The position numbers and the translations under genes were made by a program. A stretch of 64,000 bases of DNA from Lolium rigidum (taxonomy: Eukaryota; Streptophyta; Magnoliopsida; Poales; Poaceae), in NCBI RefSeq assembly GCF_022539505.1, contig NC_061514.1, positions 38,097,769 through 38,161,768 of the forward strand, in the 5' to 3' direction. Positions 10,889 through 22,244 of the stretch are shown here, in pieces (position 1 is the stretch's first letter; each line of letters starts with the position of its first letter). The notes beneath the pieces are model-generated. The model had not been told where the DNA came from and did no database searches. It saw only the letters and a program-made list of their open reading frames with translations.

Positions 10889-12288
10889 TGATACGTCCAA
10901 AACGTATCTACTTTCCCGAACACTTTTGCTATTGTTTTGCCTCTAATTTGTGTATTTTGGATACAACTAACACGGACTAACGCTGTTTTCAGCAGAATTG
11001 CTCTGGTGTCTTGTTTTTGTGCGTAAATTCAACTTTCGGGAAAATCCTCGGAATTTATACCAATGGGCCTATTTTACCGTAAGACTCACGGAGCCGAAGG
11101 GCAAGCCGGTGGAGGCCCGAGGGCCCCACACACCAGGCCGGCGTGGCCCAGGGGGGGCGCGCCGCCCTAGTGTGTGGCCCCCTCGGCTGGCCTCCGACGC
11201 CCTCCTCTGGACTACTTAAAGGTTTCGATCTAAAAACCCGAGGCAAGAAGTCGAAGTCGCCAGAAACCCTCCAGAACGCCGCCACATCGCGAAACTTCGT
11301 CTCGGGGGCCAGAAACTCCGTTCTGGCACTCCGCCGGGATGGGGAATTGGAGGAGATCATCGCCATCATCACCACCGACGCCTCTCCATCGACCAGCAAT
11401 GCTTCCCCCATCCATGTGTGAGTAATTCCCCCGCTGTAGGCTGAAGGGGATGGTAGGGATTGGATGAGATTGGTCATGTAATAGCATAAGATTGTTAGGG
11501 CATAGTGCCTAGTGTCCGTAATTGGTACTTTGATAATATTGTTGCAACTTGTTATGCTTAATGCTTGTCACTAGGGCCCGAGTGCCATGATCTCAGATCT
11601 GAACATGTTATTATTTCATCATGATATGCATTGTTTTATGATCTTACCTGCAAGTTTATACACATGTCGCCGTCCGGAACCAAAGGCCCCGAAGTGACAG
11701 AAATCGGGACAACCGGAGGGGATGCCAGTGATATGAGGATCACATGTGTTCACGGAGTGTTAATGCTTTGCTCCGGTACTCTATTAAAAGGAGTACCTTA
11801 ATATCCAGTAGATTCCCTAGAGGCTCGGCTGCCACCGGCTGGTAGGACAAAAGATGTTGTGCAAGTTTCTCATTACGAGCACGTACGACTATATATGGAA
11901 CACATGCCTATGGATTGCTTTGTACTTGGACACCGTTTTATTATTATCTCGCAAATGCCCTCGCTTTGATTGTTACATGAGTTTCTCTCATCCATGCAAC
12001 GCCCATCATCCATCCCCGTGCCTACGTATTTTAATCCTCGTTGTTTACTATAATTACTATTGCCGTCTCGTGTTACTCTGCTCGCTATTATTTCACTATC
12101 GCTAGCGCTATAAAACTCGTTACTATCGATAAACTCTTGCGAGCAAGTCCGTTTCCAGTGTGCAACTGAATTGACAACTCCGCCGTTAAGGCTTTCAAGT
12201 ATTCTTTGTCTCCCCTTGTGTCGAATCAATAAATTGGGTTTTACTTCCCGCGAAGACTATTGCGATCCCCTATACTTGTGGGTTATCA
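10889..12288 (+). repeat. 5' LTR of gypsy element A
   Basis: 1400 bp, TGATACGTCC...GGTTATCA. It carries a strong GC-rich inverted repeat (arms 11111-11143 and 11160-11195) directly before a TATA-like ACTTAAAGG (11213). The other copy is split by element F at 26207-30565. Confidence 0.92.
11111..11195. promoter_or_regulatory. GC-rich hairpin upstream of the LTR TATA box
   Basis: Arms of about 33 and 36 bases pair with few mismatches; the core is CGAGGGCCCCACACAC against GTGTGTGGCCCCCTCG. The loop is about 16 bases and the TATA-like ACTTAAAGG follows 18 bases later. The same placement is seen in the LTRs of B, C and the copia elements. Confidence 0.65.
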
Positions 12289-12299
12289 AGACTGTTTTC

Positions 12300-12317
12300 T
12301 GGCTCCATTGCCGGGGA
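12300..12317 (+). other. primer binding site of element A
   Basis: TGGCTCCATTGCCGGGGA, twelve bases after the 5' LTR end, is a variant of the TGGCGCCGTTGCCGGGGA site used by Athila-like elements (tRNA-Asp type, from family knowledge). Confidence 0.75.
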
Positions 12318-12375
12318 GCATAGCTTTATTTGGAAGTTCACTTGGATTGATAATGTTCGCTGCAAATTCTCCATC

Positions 12376-15028
12376 ATGGGTAAATCTCGCGATCCTAAAG
12401 TCGCCATATTACCATCCACTACAAGAAAAGGTACAACTCGAGTACCTCTGCTACTCTTGATTCACCATCCGTGATAAGTCAACTTGTTTCACCGCCGCAA
12501 GCTTCACTTGCTCGGTACTTCGCTGAATCTGAAAATTCTCATAATATTGATAATGTTTCTGCTGTGCTTGATGATAGTGGTTCATTGGGATCTTTTCTAG
12601 ATGCTACAATTGCTAGGTCTAGACAAATTGAAAATACTGAAACTCCTAATGCTGCTACACCTGTTAATTCACCTGAACTTGATTATTCTAGTGATGATCC
12701 TGATGAGGATTATGTGGAGCTTAATGATGATTTTATTGATAGATGCAATGCTACTGTTGATGCAAGAAAAATTGAAAAGTTTCTCGCACAATATACTGTA
12801 AGACATAAGTTATCTCCTGATCCTAAATTTGCCACATCTCCTATATGCATTAAGGATAAAGATTATGATTTTTCTCTTGATCTATCTCATATAGCTATTG
12901 TAGAGAAAGCACCCTTTTGTGGTACTGGAAAAGAAAGTGCTGTAGAACACATGAATGAACTCTCTTCTATGAGTAGCTTGTTTTCTGATGATGTCAAGAT
13001 GCGTACTTATTTTGTTGCTAAAATTTTTCCTTTCTCATTAAAGGATGATGATAAAACTTGGTATAATAATTTGCCTCTTGGTTCTATTAAAAGCCCAGGT
13101 GATTTGCTTAATGTTTTCTTTCGGAAATACTTTCCTGCTAGTGCTCAACATGCTGCTTTACAGAAAATTTATAGCTTTGACTAAGAAGATGGAGAGAAAC
13201 TGCCTGAAGCTTGGGCAAGATTTTGCTCTCTTATCAGAGCTCGACCTGGACATGATTTGGAAAAGCATGATTTACTTGATATATTCTATAGCGGACTAAC
13301 CGTTGAGTCTAGAGCATATTTGGATAGTTGTGTTGGTTGTGTTTTCAGGAAAAGAACTCCAGATGAAGCTGAAGAATTATTGGCTAAAATAGGCCAGAAT
13401 CATGATGATTGGACTACACCTGAACCAACTCCAACGCCAATATTGAAGAAGAGGGGTTTAATTAAATTAAATGATGAAGATATGAGGGAAGCTAAGAAGT
13501 CTCTTAAGGAGAAAGGTATTAAATCCGAAGATGTGAAGAATCTACCTCCCATAGAAGATTTATGTGAGATAATTCCCCCTTCATCCATGATTGAGGTAAA
13601 CTCCCTTCAACGCTTTACTAGGGAAGATATTCCGTATTCAAAACCTCCTGCTCAATGCTTAGATGAGTTTGACAATTATATTGTTAAGCAAGAAAAATTT
13701 AATATGAGAGTAGAGAATCATCTAATGGAAAATTCTCAAGCTATTAGCAATTTGCATGATATTGTGGAGAGAACCTCCAATGATGTTAAGATGCTTGTTA
13801 AACATTTTCAAATGGTTCAAACTCAAATTGATCAACTCACTAAAGTTCAAAATGACTTGTTAAAAAATAATTCTAAAGAGAAACATGCTTATGAAGTAAC
13901 AACTAGAGGCGGTGTTTCTACCCAGGATCCTCTATATCCTGAAGGGCATCCCAAAAGAGTTGAACAAGATTCTCAACGCATTGAACCTAGTGCTCCTTCT
14001 AAGAAAAAGAAGAAGAAACATAAAAATGTTGTAGAATCCTCCGAACCCGTTAATGATCCTAATAGTATTTCTATTTCGATGTCTGAAACCGAAAGTGGTA
14101 ATGAACATGATAATGATAATGATAAGAATGATGCTTCGATAAAGAAGAGGTTGAAGATGAACCTCGAAAAGCATGCTAAAAATAAAAAGTATACTAAAGA
14201 AGATTTTATTGCTAAGAAACATGGTAATGAAAGAGAACCTTGGGTGCAAAAGCAAATGTCTTTTCCTCGCTAAGAAACTAAAATCAAAGGAGGAAGAACA
14301 CTATAATAAATTTTGTGATTGGATGAAACCTTTATTCTTGCAAATCCCTTTGATCGATGCTATTAAATTGCCTCCTTATTCAAAGTATATGAAAGATATT
14401 GTTACTAACAAAAGGAAAATCCCCAATGAGGAGATTTCCACTATGCTTGCTAATTACTCTTTCAATGGCAAAGTTCCAAAGAAGTTGGGCGACCCAGGTA
14501 TACCTACTATTCCTTGTTCTATTAAGAATAATTATGTTAGAACTGCTCTATGTGATTTGGGAGCCGGTGTTAGTGTTATGCCTTTTTCTCTTTATAAGAG
14601 ACTTTACTTAGACAAGTTGATACCTACTGATATATCTTTGCAAATGACTGATAAATCTACTGCTATTCCTGTTGGTATATGTGAGGATGTTCCTGTTCAA
14701 GTTACTAATAACTGCTTGATATTAACCGATTTTGTTGTGTTGGAAATGCCTCGAAGATGATAATATGTCTATTATTCTTGGGAGACCTTTTCTTAACACC
14801 GCAGGGGCTGTTATTGATTGCAATAAAGGAAAGGTTACTTTCAATGTTGATGATAAGGAGCATACCGTCTATTTCCCCAAGAGGATTGATAAAGTATGTG
14901 GAGTTAATACTATTTTTAATGTGAGAACTATCAAAGTTGGAACTATCGATTGTCCTATATATGAGCCTAAAGAAGGATATCAAAATCTTATGATTGGATC
15001 CATATCAATACAATTCAAGGTAACATGA
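12376..15028 (+). pseudogene. gag-protease of gypsy element A, broken
   Basis: Begins at ATG 12376 (MGKSRDPK). A frame change near 12455 leads into a gag frame with the Retrotrans_gag core (FPFSLKDDDKTWYNNLP, FFRKYFPAS) around 13025-13140. A premature TAA stands at 13182-13184, after which the same frame continues (EAWARFCSLIRARPGHD, LLDIFYSGL) to 14273 through a lysine-rich linker. After another frame change near 14260 comes an aspartic-protease-like part with ALCDLGAGVSVMP (DLG in place of DT/SG, usual in Athila-like proteins), and after a further change near 14750, IILGRPFLNTAGAVIDC. At least four lesions prevent a full product. No reverse transcriptase follows. Confidence 0.8.
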
Positions 15029-15239
15029 TTGATTTGAGGTTTATTTCTTCTTATGCTATGTAAAATTTATTTGGTGGCAAGACTTGATCAACCTTGTTAA
15101 CAAATACTTTTTATATGCATAGAGGAGGTAAACAACATCTCTTTCTCCCTCCACTTGTTATACTTGATGTAGCACTTTTGTTTTGCAAAGTTCCTTAGTT
15201 AATTAGAGATTTCAAAATCTTTTCCTGTCCAGTAAAAAT

Positions 15240-15814
15240 AAACATAATACCCAGAAATGTGCATTTTTCAAAGTTTTCAAAAATTCACAAAAATTATACC
15301 GTTGGTCCTATTTTTCGAAGACGCACTCGGGAGCACTGGGATGACCAAGTGGGGCACCCCGAGTGGCACCCCACGTGCCGGCGCGGCTCGGAAGGGGGCG
15401 CGCCACCCCGGTGTGTGGACTCCCCTTGCCCCACTTCTTCATCTCTTCCTCCCACACTCTTCTCTCTCCCGAAAAAACCAGCACCAGCTTTCTCTCACTC
15501 GTGTTTCTGCTCAAGAGCTCAAGATTTCGCGATCTCTTTGCTCAGCCCATATTTCTGTCTGAAATTTGGCACATTTGCTCTCCGGTATGTGACTCCTCCG
15601 ATTATCCAAGTAGAATTTTGTTTGGTTGAGTATATCTTGAATATTTTGCCGCTGTAGGTAACATGTTTAGTGAGCTTGCATGCTTGTTCTAAGTTGTAGA
15701 AACTAGTTTTGATGCATGATTAGTACTCTAGAAAGTTCCTATAGTAGTTCCCCTCAATTATATGTCACCAAATCAAATTTTATATTGTTTGTTGAAAAAT
15801 TTCAGAAAAGGAAG
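15240..15814 (+). promoter_or_regulatory. possible internal promoter and spliced leader for the second ORF of element A
   Basis: This GC-rich stretch (about 15335-15425, GGGGCACCCCGAGTGGCACC...) resembles the U3 block of LTRs, although it lies inside the element. A pyrimidine-rich leader follows, then a plausible intron from 15658 (TGTAG/GTAACA) to 15805 (AATTTCAG), nine bases before the ATG at 15815. An alternative donor, TCCG/GTATGT, is at 15585. No TATA box was found. Inference only. Confidence 0.4.
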
Positions 15815-16918
15815 ATGGATAATTTCAACTTTGGAGAAGTGTTTGAGAGAGAGACGACAAGCATGGGAAGACCCTCTAGGACCGCCACCCGATTCCGGCG
15901 ATCCTATAATGAGGATGTCATCGCGCCAAGCTTCGAGCCCGAAGAAGACAATGGAGTCCCTAACGCTTCATCTTTCCCATGTTATGACTTTTTGAGTAAT
16001 GCAGGGTTGCTGGATGATTTCTTGACCCTCGTTGATAAGGCGGGCTTAACCGCCTATATGGGAGATGAAAGGGAGCAATACTTCATGCTCACCAAAATCT
16101 TTGTTGAGAGCTTCAAGTTCAACAACAAGCACTATCACCCGACAGTTGCATTCAAGATTTATGGTGATCCTATTACTATGGAATTGGAAGAATTTTGTGT
16201 TGCATTGGGTATTGCCCCTGTAGGTACATCAACGAGAATTGAGGACAACCCCAGGGCCTTGTTGGAGCTCTATCGAGGGATCACCAATGATGATTGTCGC
16301 ACCATTCAGCGTGGCAATATAAGAAACATCCAACTCCCCGCCATTAAGTATTTTGCCTATTACATTGCTACTAGCATTCTTGGTAGGGAGAACACTAGCA
16401 ATATTTCTAGCTACCACCTTGCTTTCTTAATTGCTGCACTTACTGGAGAGACACCTTATCATCTTGGTTCTCTTATTGCTCGCCGTTTGTCTAACAAGGG
16501 GCCTATTTTTGGAGGAATTATTGCATCACGCATTTTAGCACATCTAGAACTTCCTCTTGACCCTACTGATGTGCCATTAACTCCTATGAGGCTTGATATT
16601 TCTGCTATGAAGAGCCATCAATTTGTTACCGCTGATTCTAGTTCAGATAATTTGGTTTATAGAATGTTGTTTGCTGACGGGGATGAGAGGGAAATCCCTT
16701 TGCCCAGCCAGATTTGTTCAGTATTGACAAGAAACCATGGTCGCGCTCTAAGGAGGAGGTGGATGAGAAAATGAAGATACAAGGCTTCCACCAGCAGCAT
16801 GACTCCGAGGACGCCGAGCCCTCCTACGACTACACCGTCACGTATCCGGGTGCTTCTTCCATCACATACCCGGAATATGATCCATCTTCGTCGTACTACG
16901 GAGGTGCTACTTCATGGG
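15815..16918 (+). pseudogene. Athila ORF-1-like second ORF of element A, split by element B
   Basis: Starts MDNFNFGEVFERET. The central part (CYDFLSNAGLLDDFL, REQYFMLTKIFVESFKF, FCVALGIAPVGTSTR, HLAFLIAALTGETPYHLGSL) has the composition and order of the retrotransposon ORF-1 / Athila-type family common in non-autonomous grass gypsy elements; its role is unknown. The frame reaches 16774, but the family-like continuation (LFSIDKKPWSRSKEEVDEK) is in another frame, so one base has been gained or lost near 16700. That frame runs to 16918, where element B inserted; the last few codons and a TGA are at 23848-23862. No transmembrane segment or signal peptide is apparent, so an envelope role is not supported. 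Confidence 0.7.
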
Positions 16919-18495
16919 TGATGGCGTGTAACTCACACGTTCGTTGGGAACCCCAAGAGGAAGGTATGATGAGCACAGCAGCAAGTTTTCCCTCAGAAAG
17001 AAACCAAGGTTTATCGAACCAGGAGGAGTCAAGAAGCACGTTGAAGGTTGATGGCGGCGGGATGTAGTGCGGCGCCAACGTGGAACCTGCACAACACAAC
17101 CAAAGTACTTTGCCCCAACGAAACAGTGAGGTTGTCAATCTCACCGGCTTGCTGTAACAAAGGATTAACCGTATTGTGTGGAAGATGATTATTTGCGTGA
17201 AAACAAGAGAACAAGTATTGCAAGAGATTGTATTTCAAGAAAGAGAATTGGACCGGGGTCCACAGCTCACTAGAGGTGTCTCTCCCATAAGACAAACAAG
17301 CATGTTGGGTGAACAAATTACAGTTGGGCAATTGACAAATAAAGAGAGCATGACCATGCACATACATATCATGATGAGTATAGTGAGATTTAATTGGGCA
17401 TTACGACAAAGTACATAGACCGCCATCCAACCGCATCTATGCCTAAAAAGTCCACCTTCAGAGTTATCATCCGAACCCCTCCAGTATTAAGTTGCAAAGC
17501 AACAGTACAATTGCATTAAGTATGGTGCGTAATGTAATCAACAACTACATCCTTAGACATAGCATCAATGTTTTATCCCTAGTGGCAACAAGCACAACAC
17601 AACCTTAGAACTTTCTCGTCATCGTCCCGGTGTCAATGCAGGCATGAACCCACTATCGAGCATAAGTACTCCCTCTTGGAGTTACAAGCATCTACTTGGC
17701 CAGAGCATCTACTAGTAACGGAAAGCATGCAAGATCATAAACAACACGTAGATATAACTTTGATAATCAACATAACAAGTATTCTCTATTCATCGGATCC
17801 CAAAAAACGCAACATATAGAATTACAGATAGATGATCTTGATCATGTTAGGCAGCTCACAAGATCCGACAATGATAGCACAATGGGGAGAAGACAACCAT
17901 CTAGCTACTACTATGGACCCATAGTCCAGGGGTAGACTACTCACACATCACACCGGAGGCGACCATGGCGGCGTAGAGTCCTCCGGGAGATGATTCCCCT
18001 CTCCGGCAGGGTGCCGGAGGCGATCTCTCGGATCCCCCGAGATGGGATCGGCGTTGGCGGCGTCTCCGGAAGGTTTTCCGTATCGTGGCTCTCGGTACCG
18101 GGGGTTTCGTCACGGAGGCTTTAAGTAGGCGGAAGGGTAGGTCAAGAGGCGGCGCGAGGGGCCCGGACCATAGGGCCGCGCGGCCGGGCGGGGGCCGCGC
18201 CGCCCTATGCTCCGGCTGCCTCGTGGCCCCTCTTCGTTTCGTCTTCGGACTTCCGGAAGCTTCGTGGAAAAATAGGCCCCCGGGCTTTGATTTCGTCCAA
18301 TTCCGAGAATATTTCCTTACTAGGATTTCTGAAACCAAAAACAGCAGAAAACAAGAATCGGCACTTCGGCATCTTGTTAATAGGTTAGTTCCGTAAAATG
18401 CACGAATATGACATAAAGTGTGCATAAAACATGTAGATAACATCAATAATGTGGCATGGAACATAAGAAATTATCGATACGTCGGAGACGTATCA
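16919..18495 (-). repeat. 3' LTR of gypsy element B
   Basis: 1577 bp, ending at 18495 with the minus-strand start TGATACGTCTCCGACGTATC. A GC-rich inverted repeat lies at 18156-18232 and, just downstream on the minus strand, a TATA-like TACTTAAAG (18119-18127). The minus-strand purine tract is just above 18495 (CTAAGCTTGGGGATGC). Confidence 0.9.
18156..18232. promoter_or_regulatory. GC-rich hairpin upstream of the TATA box in the LTR of B
   Basis: CGGACCATAGGGCCGCGCGG (from 18164) pairs with the 22 bases at 18193-18214 with two mismatches. Outside a 10-base bulge, GAGGGGCC (18156-18163) pairs with GGCCCCTC (18225-18232). The same structure recurs in the second LTR at about 23491-23582. Confidence 0.65.
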
Positions 18496-21229
18496 GCATC
18501 CCCAAGCTTAGTTCTCGCTCGTCCCGAGCAGGTAAAACGATAACACGGATAATTTCGGAGTGACATGCCATCATAATCTTGATCATACTATTTGTAAAGC
18601 ATATGTAGTGAATGCAGCGATCAAAACAATGTATATGACATGAGTAAACAAGTGAATCATAAAGCAAAGACTTTTCATGAATAGCACTTCAAGACAAGCA
18701 TCAATAAGTCTTGCATAAGAGTTAACTCATAAAGCAATAATTCAAAGTAAAGGCATTGAAGCAACACAAAAGTAGATTAAGTTTCAGCGGTTGCTTTCAA
18801 CTTGTAACATGTATATCTCATAGATATTGTCAACATAGAGTAATATAATAAGTGCAATAAGCAGGTATGTAGGAATCAATGCATAGTTCACACAAGTGTT
18901 TGCTTCTTGAGATGGAGAGAAATAGGTGAACTGACTCAACATTGAAAGTAAAAGAATGGTCCTCTATAGAGGAAAAGCATCGATTGCTATATTTGTGCTA
19001 GAGCTTTGATTTTGAAAACATGAAACAATTTTGTCAACGGTAGTAATAAAGCATATGTATCATGTAAATTATATCTTATAAGTTGCAAGCCTCATGCATA
19101 GTGTACTAATAGTGCTCGCACCTTGTCCTAATTAGCTTGGACTACCGGATCATCACAATGCACTGTTTTAACCAAGTGTCACAAAGGGGTACCTCTATGC
19201 CGCCTGTACAAAGGTCTAAGGAGAAAGCTCGCATTGGATTTCTCGCTATTGATTATTCTTCAACTTAGACATCCATACCGGGACAACATAGACAACGAGA
19301 TAATGGACTCCTCTTTTATGCATAAGCATGTAACAACAATTAATAATTTTCTCATTTGAGATTGAGGATATATGTCCAAAACTCGAAACTTCCACCATGG
19401 ATCATGGCTTTAGTTAGCGGCCCAATGTTCTTCTCTAACATATGCATGCTTAACCATAAGGTGGTAGATCTCTCTTACTTCGGACAAGACGGACATGCAT
19501 AGCAACTCACATGAAATTCAACAATGAATAGTTGATGGCGTCCCCAGTGAACATGGTTATCGCACAACAAGCAACTTAATAAGAGATAAAGTGCATAATT
19601 ACATATTCAATACCACAATAGTTTTTAAGCTATTTGTCCCATGAGCTATATATTGCAAAGGTGAATGATGGAATTTTAAAGGTAGCACTCAAGCAATTTA
19701 CTTTGGAATGGCGGAAAATACCATGTAGTAGGTAGGTATGGTGGACACAAATGGCATAGTGGTTGGCTCAAGTATTTTGGATGCATGAGAAGTATTCCCT
19801 CTCGATACAAGGTTTAGGCTAGCAAGGCTTATTTGAAACAAACACAAGGATGAACCGGTGCAGCAAAACTCACATAAAAGACATATTGAAAACATTATAA
19901 GACTCTACACCGTATTCCTTATTGTTCAAACTCAATACTAGAAATTATCTAGACCTTAGAGAAACCAAATATGCAAACCAAATTTTAGCATGCTCTATGT
20001 ATTTCTTCATTAATGGGTGCAAAGCATATGATGCAAGAGCTTAATCATGAGCACAACAATTGCCAAGTATCACATTACCCAAGTCATTAATAGCAATTAC
20101 TACATGTATCATTTTCAAATTCCAACCATATAACAATTTAACGAAGGAGAAACTTCGCCATGAATACTATGAGTAGAAACCAAGGACATACTTGTCCATA
20201 TGCTACAGCGGAGCGTGTCTCTCTCCCATAAAGTGAATGCTAGGATCCATTTTATTCAAACAAAACAAAAACAAAAACAAACCGACGCTCCAAGAAAAAG
20301 CACATAAGATGTGATGGAATAAAAATATAGTTTCAGGGGAGGAACCTGATAATGTTGTCGATGAAGAAGGGGATGCCTTGGGCATCCCTAAGCTTAGACG
20401 CTTGAGTCTTCTTGATATATGCAGGGGTGAACCACCGGGGCATCCCCAAGCTTAGAGCTTTCACTCTCCTTGATCATGTTGCATCATACTCCTCTCTTGA
20501 TCCTTGAAAACTTCCTCCACACCAAACTCGAAACAACTCATTAGAGGGTTAGTGCATAATAAAAATTAACATATTCAGAGGTGACACAATCATTCTTAAC
20601 ACTTCTGGACATTGCATAATGCTACTGGACATTAGTGGATCAAAGAAATTCATCCAACATAGCAAAAGAGGCAATGCGAAATAAAAGGCAGAATCTGTCA
20701 AAACAGAACAGTTCGTATTGACGAATTTTAAAATGGCACCAGACTTGCTCAAATGAAAATGCTCAAATTGAATGAAAGTTGCGTACATATCTGAGGATCA
20801 TGCACGTAAATTGGCTTAATTTTCTGAGCTACCTACAGGGAGGTAGACCCAGATTCGTGACAGCAAAGAAATCTGGAACTGTGCAGTAATCCAAATCTAG
20901 TACTTACTTTTCTATCAACGGCTTTACTTGGCACAACAAAACACAAAACTAAGATAAGGAGAGGTTGCTACAGTAGTAAACAACTTCCAAGACACAAAAT
21001 AAAAACAAAGTACTGTAGGTAAAAACATGGTTGTCTCCCATAAGCGCTTTTCTTTAACGCCTTTCAGCTAGGCGCAGAAAGTGTGTATCAAGTATTATCG
21101 AGAGACGGTGTGTCAACCTTACCTTGGGCTTTACCCTTACCTTTCTTATTGTTTTTCTTTCCCTTGGGTTTAGGAAATATATGATTTCCCCCCGGTATAG
21201 AGGTGAATTTCAGAGTGCCTTCTCCAACA
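18496..21229 (-). other. non-coding 3' interior of element B
   Basis: About 2.7 kb between the protease-like frame and the 3' LTR. Open frames are short and without family motifs. The segment is specific to this non-autonomous family; two purine-tract-like sites (CTAAGCTTAGGGATGCC near 20378-20395 and a similar one near 20440) also occur in it on the minus strand. Confidence 0.6.
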
Positions 21230-21532
21230 TCAATGACTCGCTCCCAATAGTTTCAGCAGGGATCTTCCGAGTGTGAGTTTTCCTGTTTCAATAACAAGAT
21301 AATCAATGGATATTGTCCTTCCAAGAATGGTTGTATGCACACCTGCGGCTATTCCTTTAGGAATTATAGTAGAGTTATCTATGAGAGTTATTTCTTCTCC
21401 TCCTTCATCAACTCCCCAAAGTTTCAAAGATTTATAAATACTTTCAGGCATAAGGCAAAATTCATACATAATATCACAAGTAGGCATGGAGAGTTCGATC
21501 ACCGATAACAATTTTAACAAGCAGGATCTCAC
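21230..21532 (-). pseudogene. protease-like remnant of element B
   Basis: A frame with MYEFCLMPESIYKSLKLWG and ILGRTISIDYLVIE, the C-terminal half of a retropepsin-like domain; the catalytic aspartate segment is missing or degraded. The frame ends at 21230, and downstream codons in another frame give a lysine/glycine-rich tail as in related elements. It overlaps the gag-like frame end by four bases. Confidence 0.5.
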
Positions 21533-21954
21533 AATGAGAGTTTAGAGTTCACTAAAACTTGTTCAAGACGATTACGAACGTGGCAATAGTTATCATTCAA
21601 GCGAGATGTACTTATCTCGAGATTATTTAATCTACTATATATGCTAGTGAGGGCTGAATCAAAGTTATTAGCTGAATCATGTGATGCAACCAACTTCTTT
21701 ATGGCATTAAAAGCTTGATCCCCATTGCAATGAAGGAAATCTCCTCCCACTAAAGTATCCAAAGCATATCTATAGCGAACCATAAGACCAAAATAAAAAT
21801 TACTAAGGAGCAAACTTAGAGTCATTTGAGGTTCAGCTTTACGATAAGAAGTAAAAATTCTAGACCAAGCATCCTTAAAACTCTCCTCATCCCCTTGTTT
21901 AAAAGTGAAGACTAATTCTTCAGGCGAAGAAGTAACAGGTTCAGAGCTAGACAT
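21529..21954 (-). pseudogene. gag-like frame of element B
   Basis: 142 codons starting MSSSEPVTSSPEELVF. The segment ESFKDAWSRIFTSYRKAEP and the following LLLSNFYFGLMVRYRYALD correspond to the middle of Retrotrans_gag; the C-terminal part (SIYSRLNNLEISTSRLND) is coiled-coil prone. It is much shorter than a full gag, without capsid C-terminus or zinc knuckle, so it is probably not functional alone. Confidence 0.6.
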
Positions 21955-22220
21955 GGTAACAAAAGTAACTAATTTTTTTGTGTTTTTGATTTAGAGTGCA
22001 AGACAATAAAGCAAACTAGATAAAGTAAATGCAAGTAAACTAATTTTTTTGTGTTTTTGATATAGCAAACAAGATAGCAAATAAAGTAAAACTAGCAACT
22101 AATTTTTTTGTATTTTGATTTAGTGCAGCAAACAAAGTAGTAAATAAAACTAAGCAAGACAAAAACAAAGTAAAGAGATTGAGAAGTGGAGACTCCCCTT
22201 GCAGCGTGTCTTGATCTCCC

Positions 22221-22238
22221 CGCCAACGGCGCCGGAAA
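22221..22238 (-). other. primer binding site of element B
   Basis: On the minus strand, TTTCCGGCGCCGTTGGCG, six bases inside the 5' LTR end at 22245. Of the GGCGCCGTTG type. Confidence 0.7.
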
Positions 22239-22244
22239 ATATGC

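Noticed and set aside
15815..16918. Interpretation of the second ORF of element A as an envelope protein.
   Set aside because: No signal peptide, transmembrane helix or cysteine pattern is visible; the sequence fits the Athila ORF-1 type instead.
18085..18396. Open frames in the GC-rich part of the LTRs of element B, repeated at 23337-23735, 27245-27454 and 28608-28952.
   Set aside because: They fall in LTR U3/R sequence, differ between copies by frameshifts and have no domain similarity.
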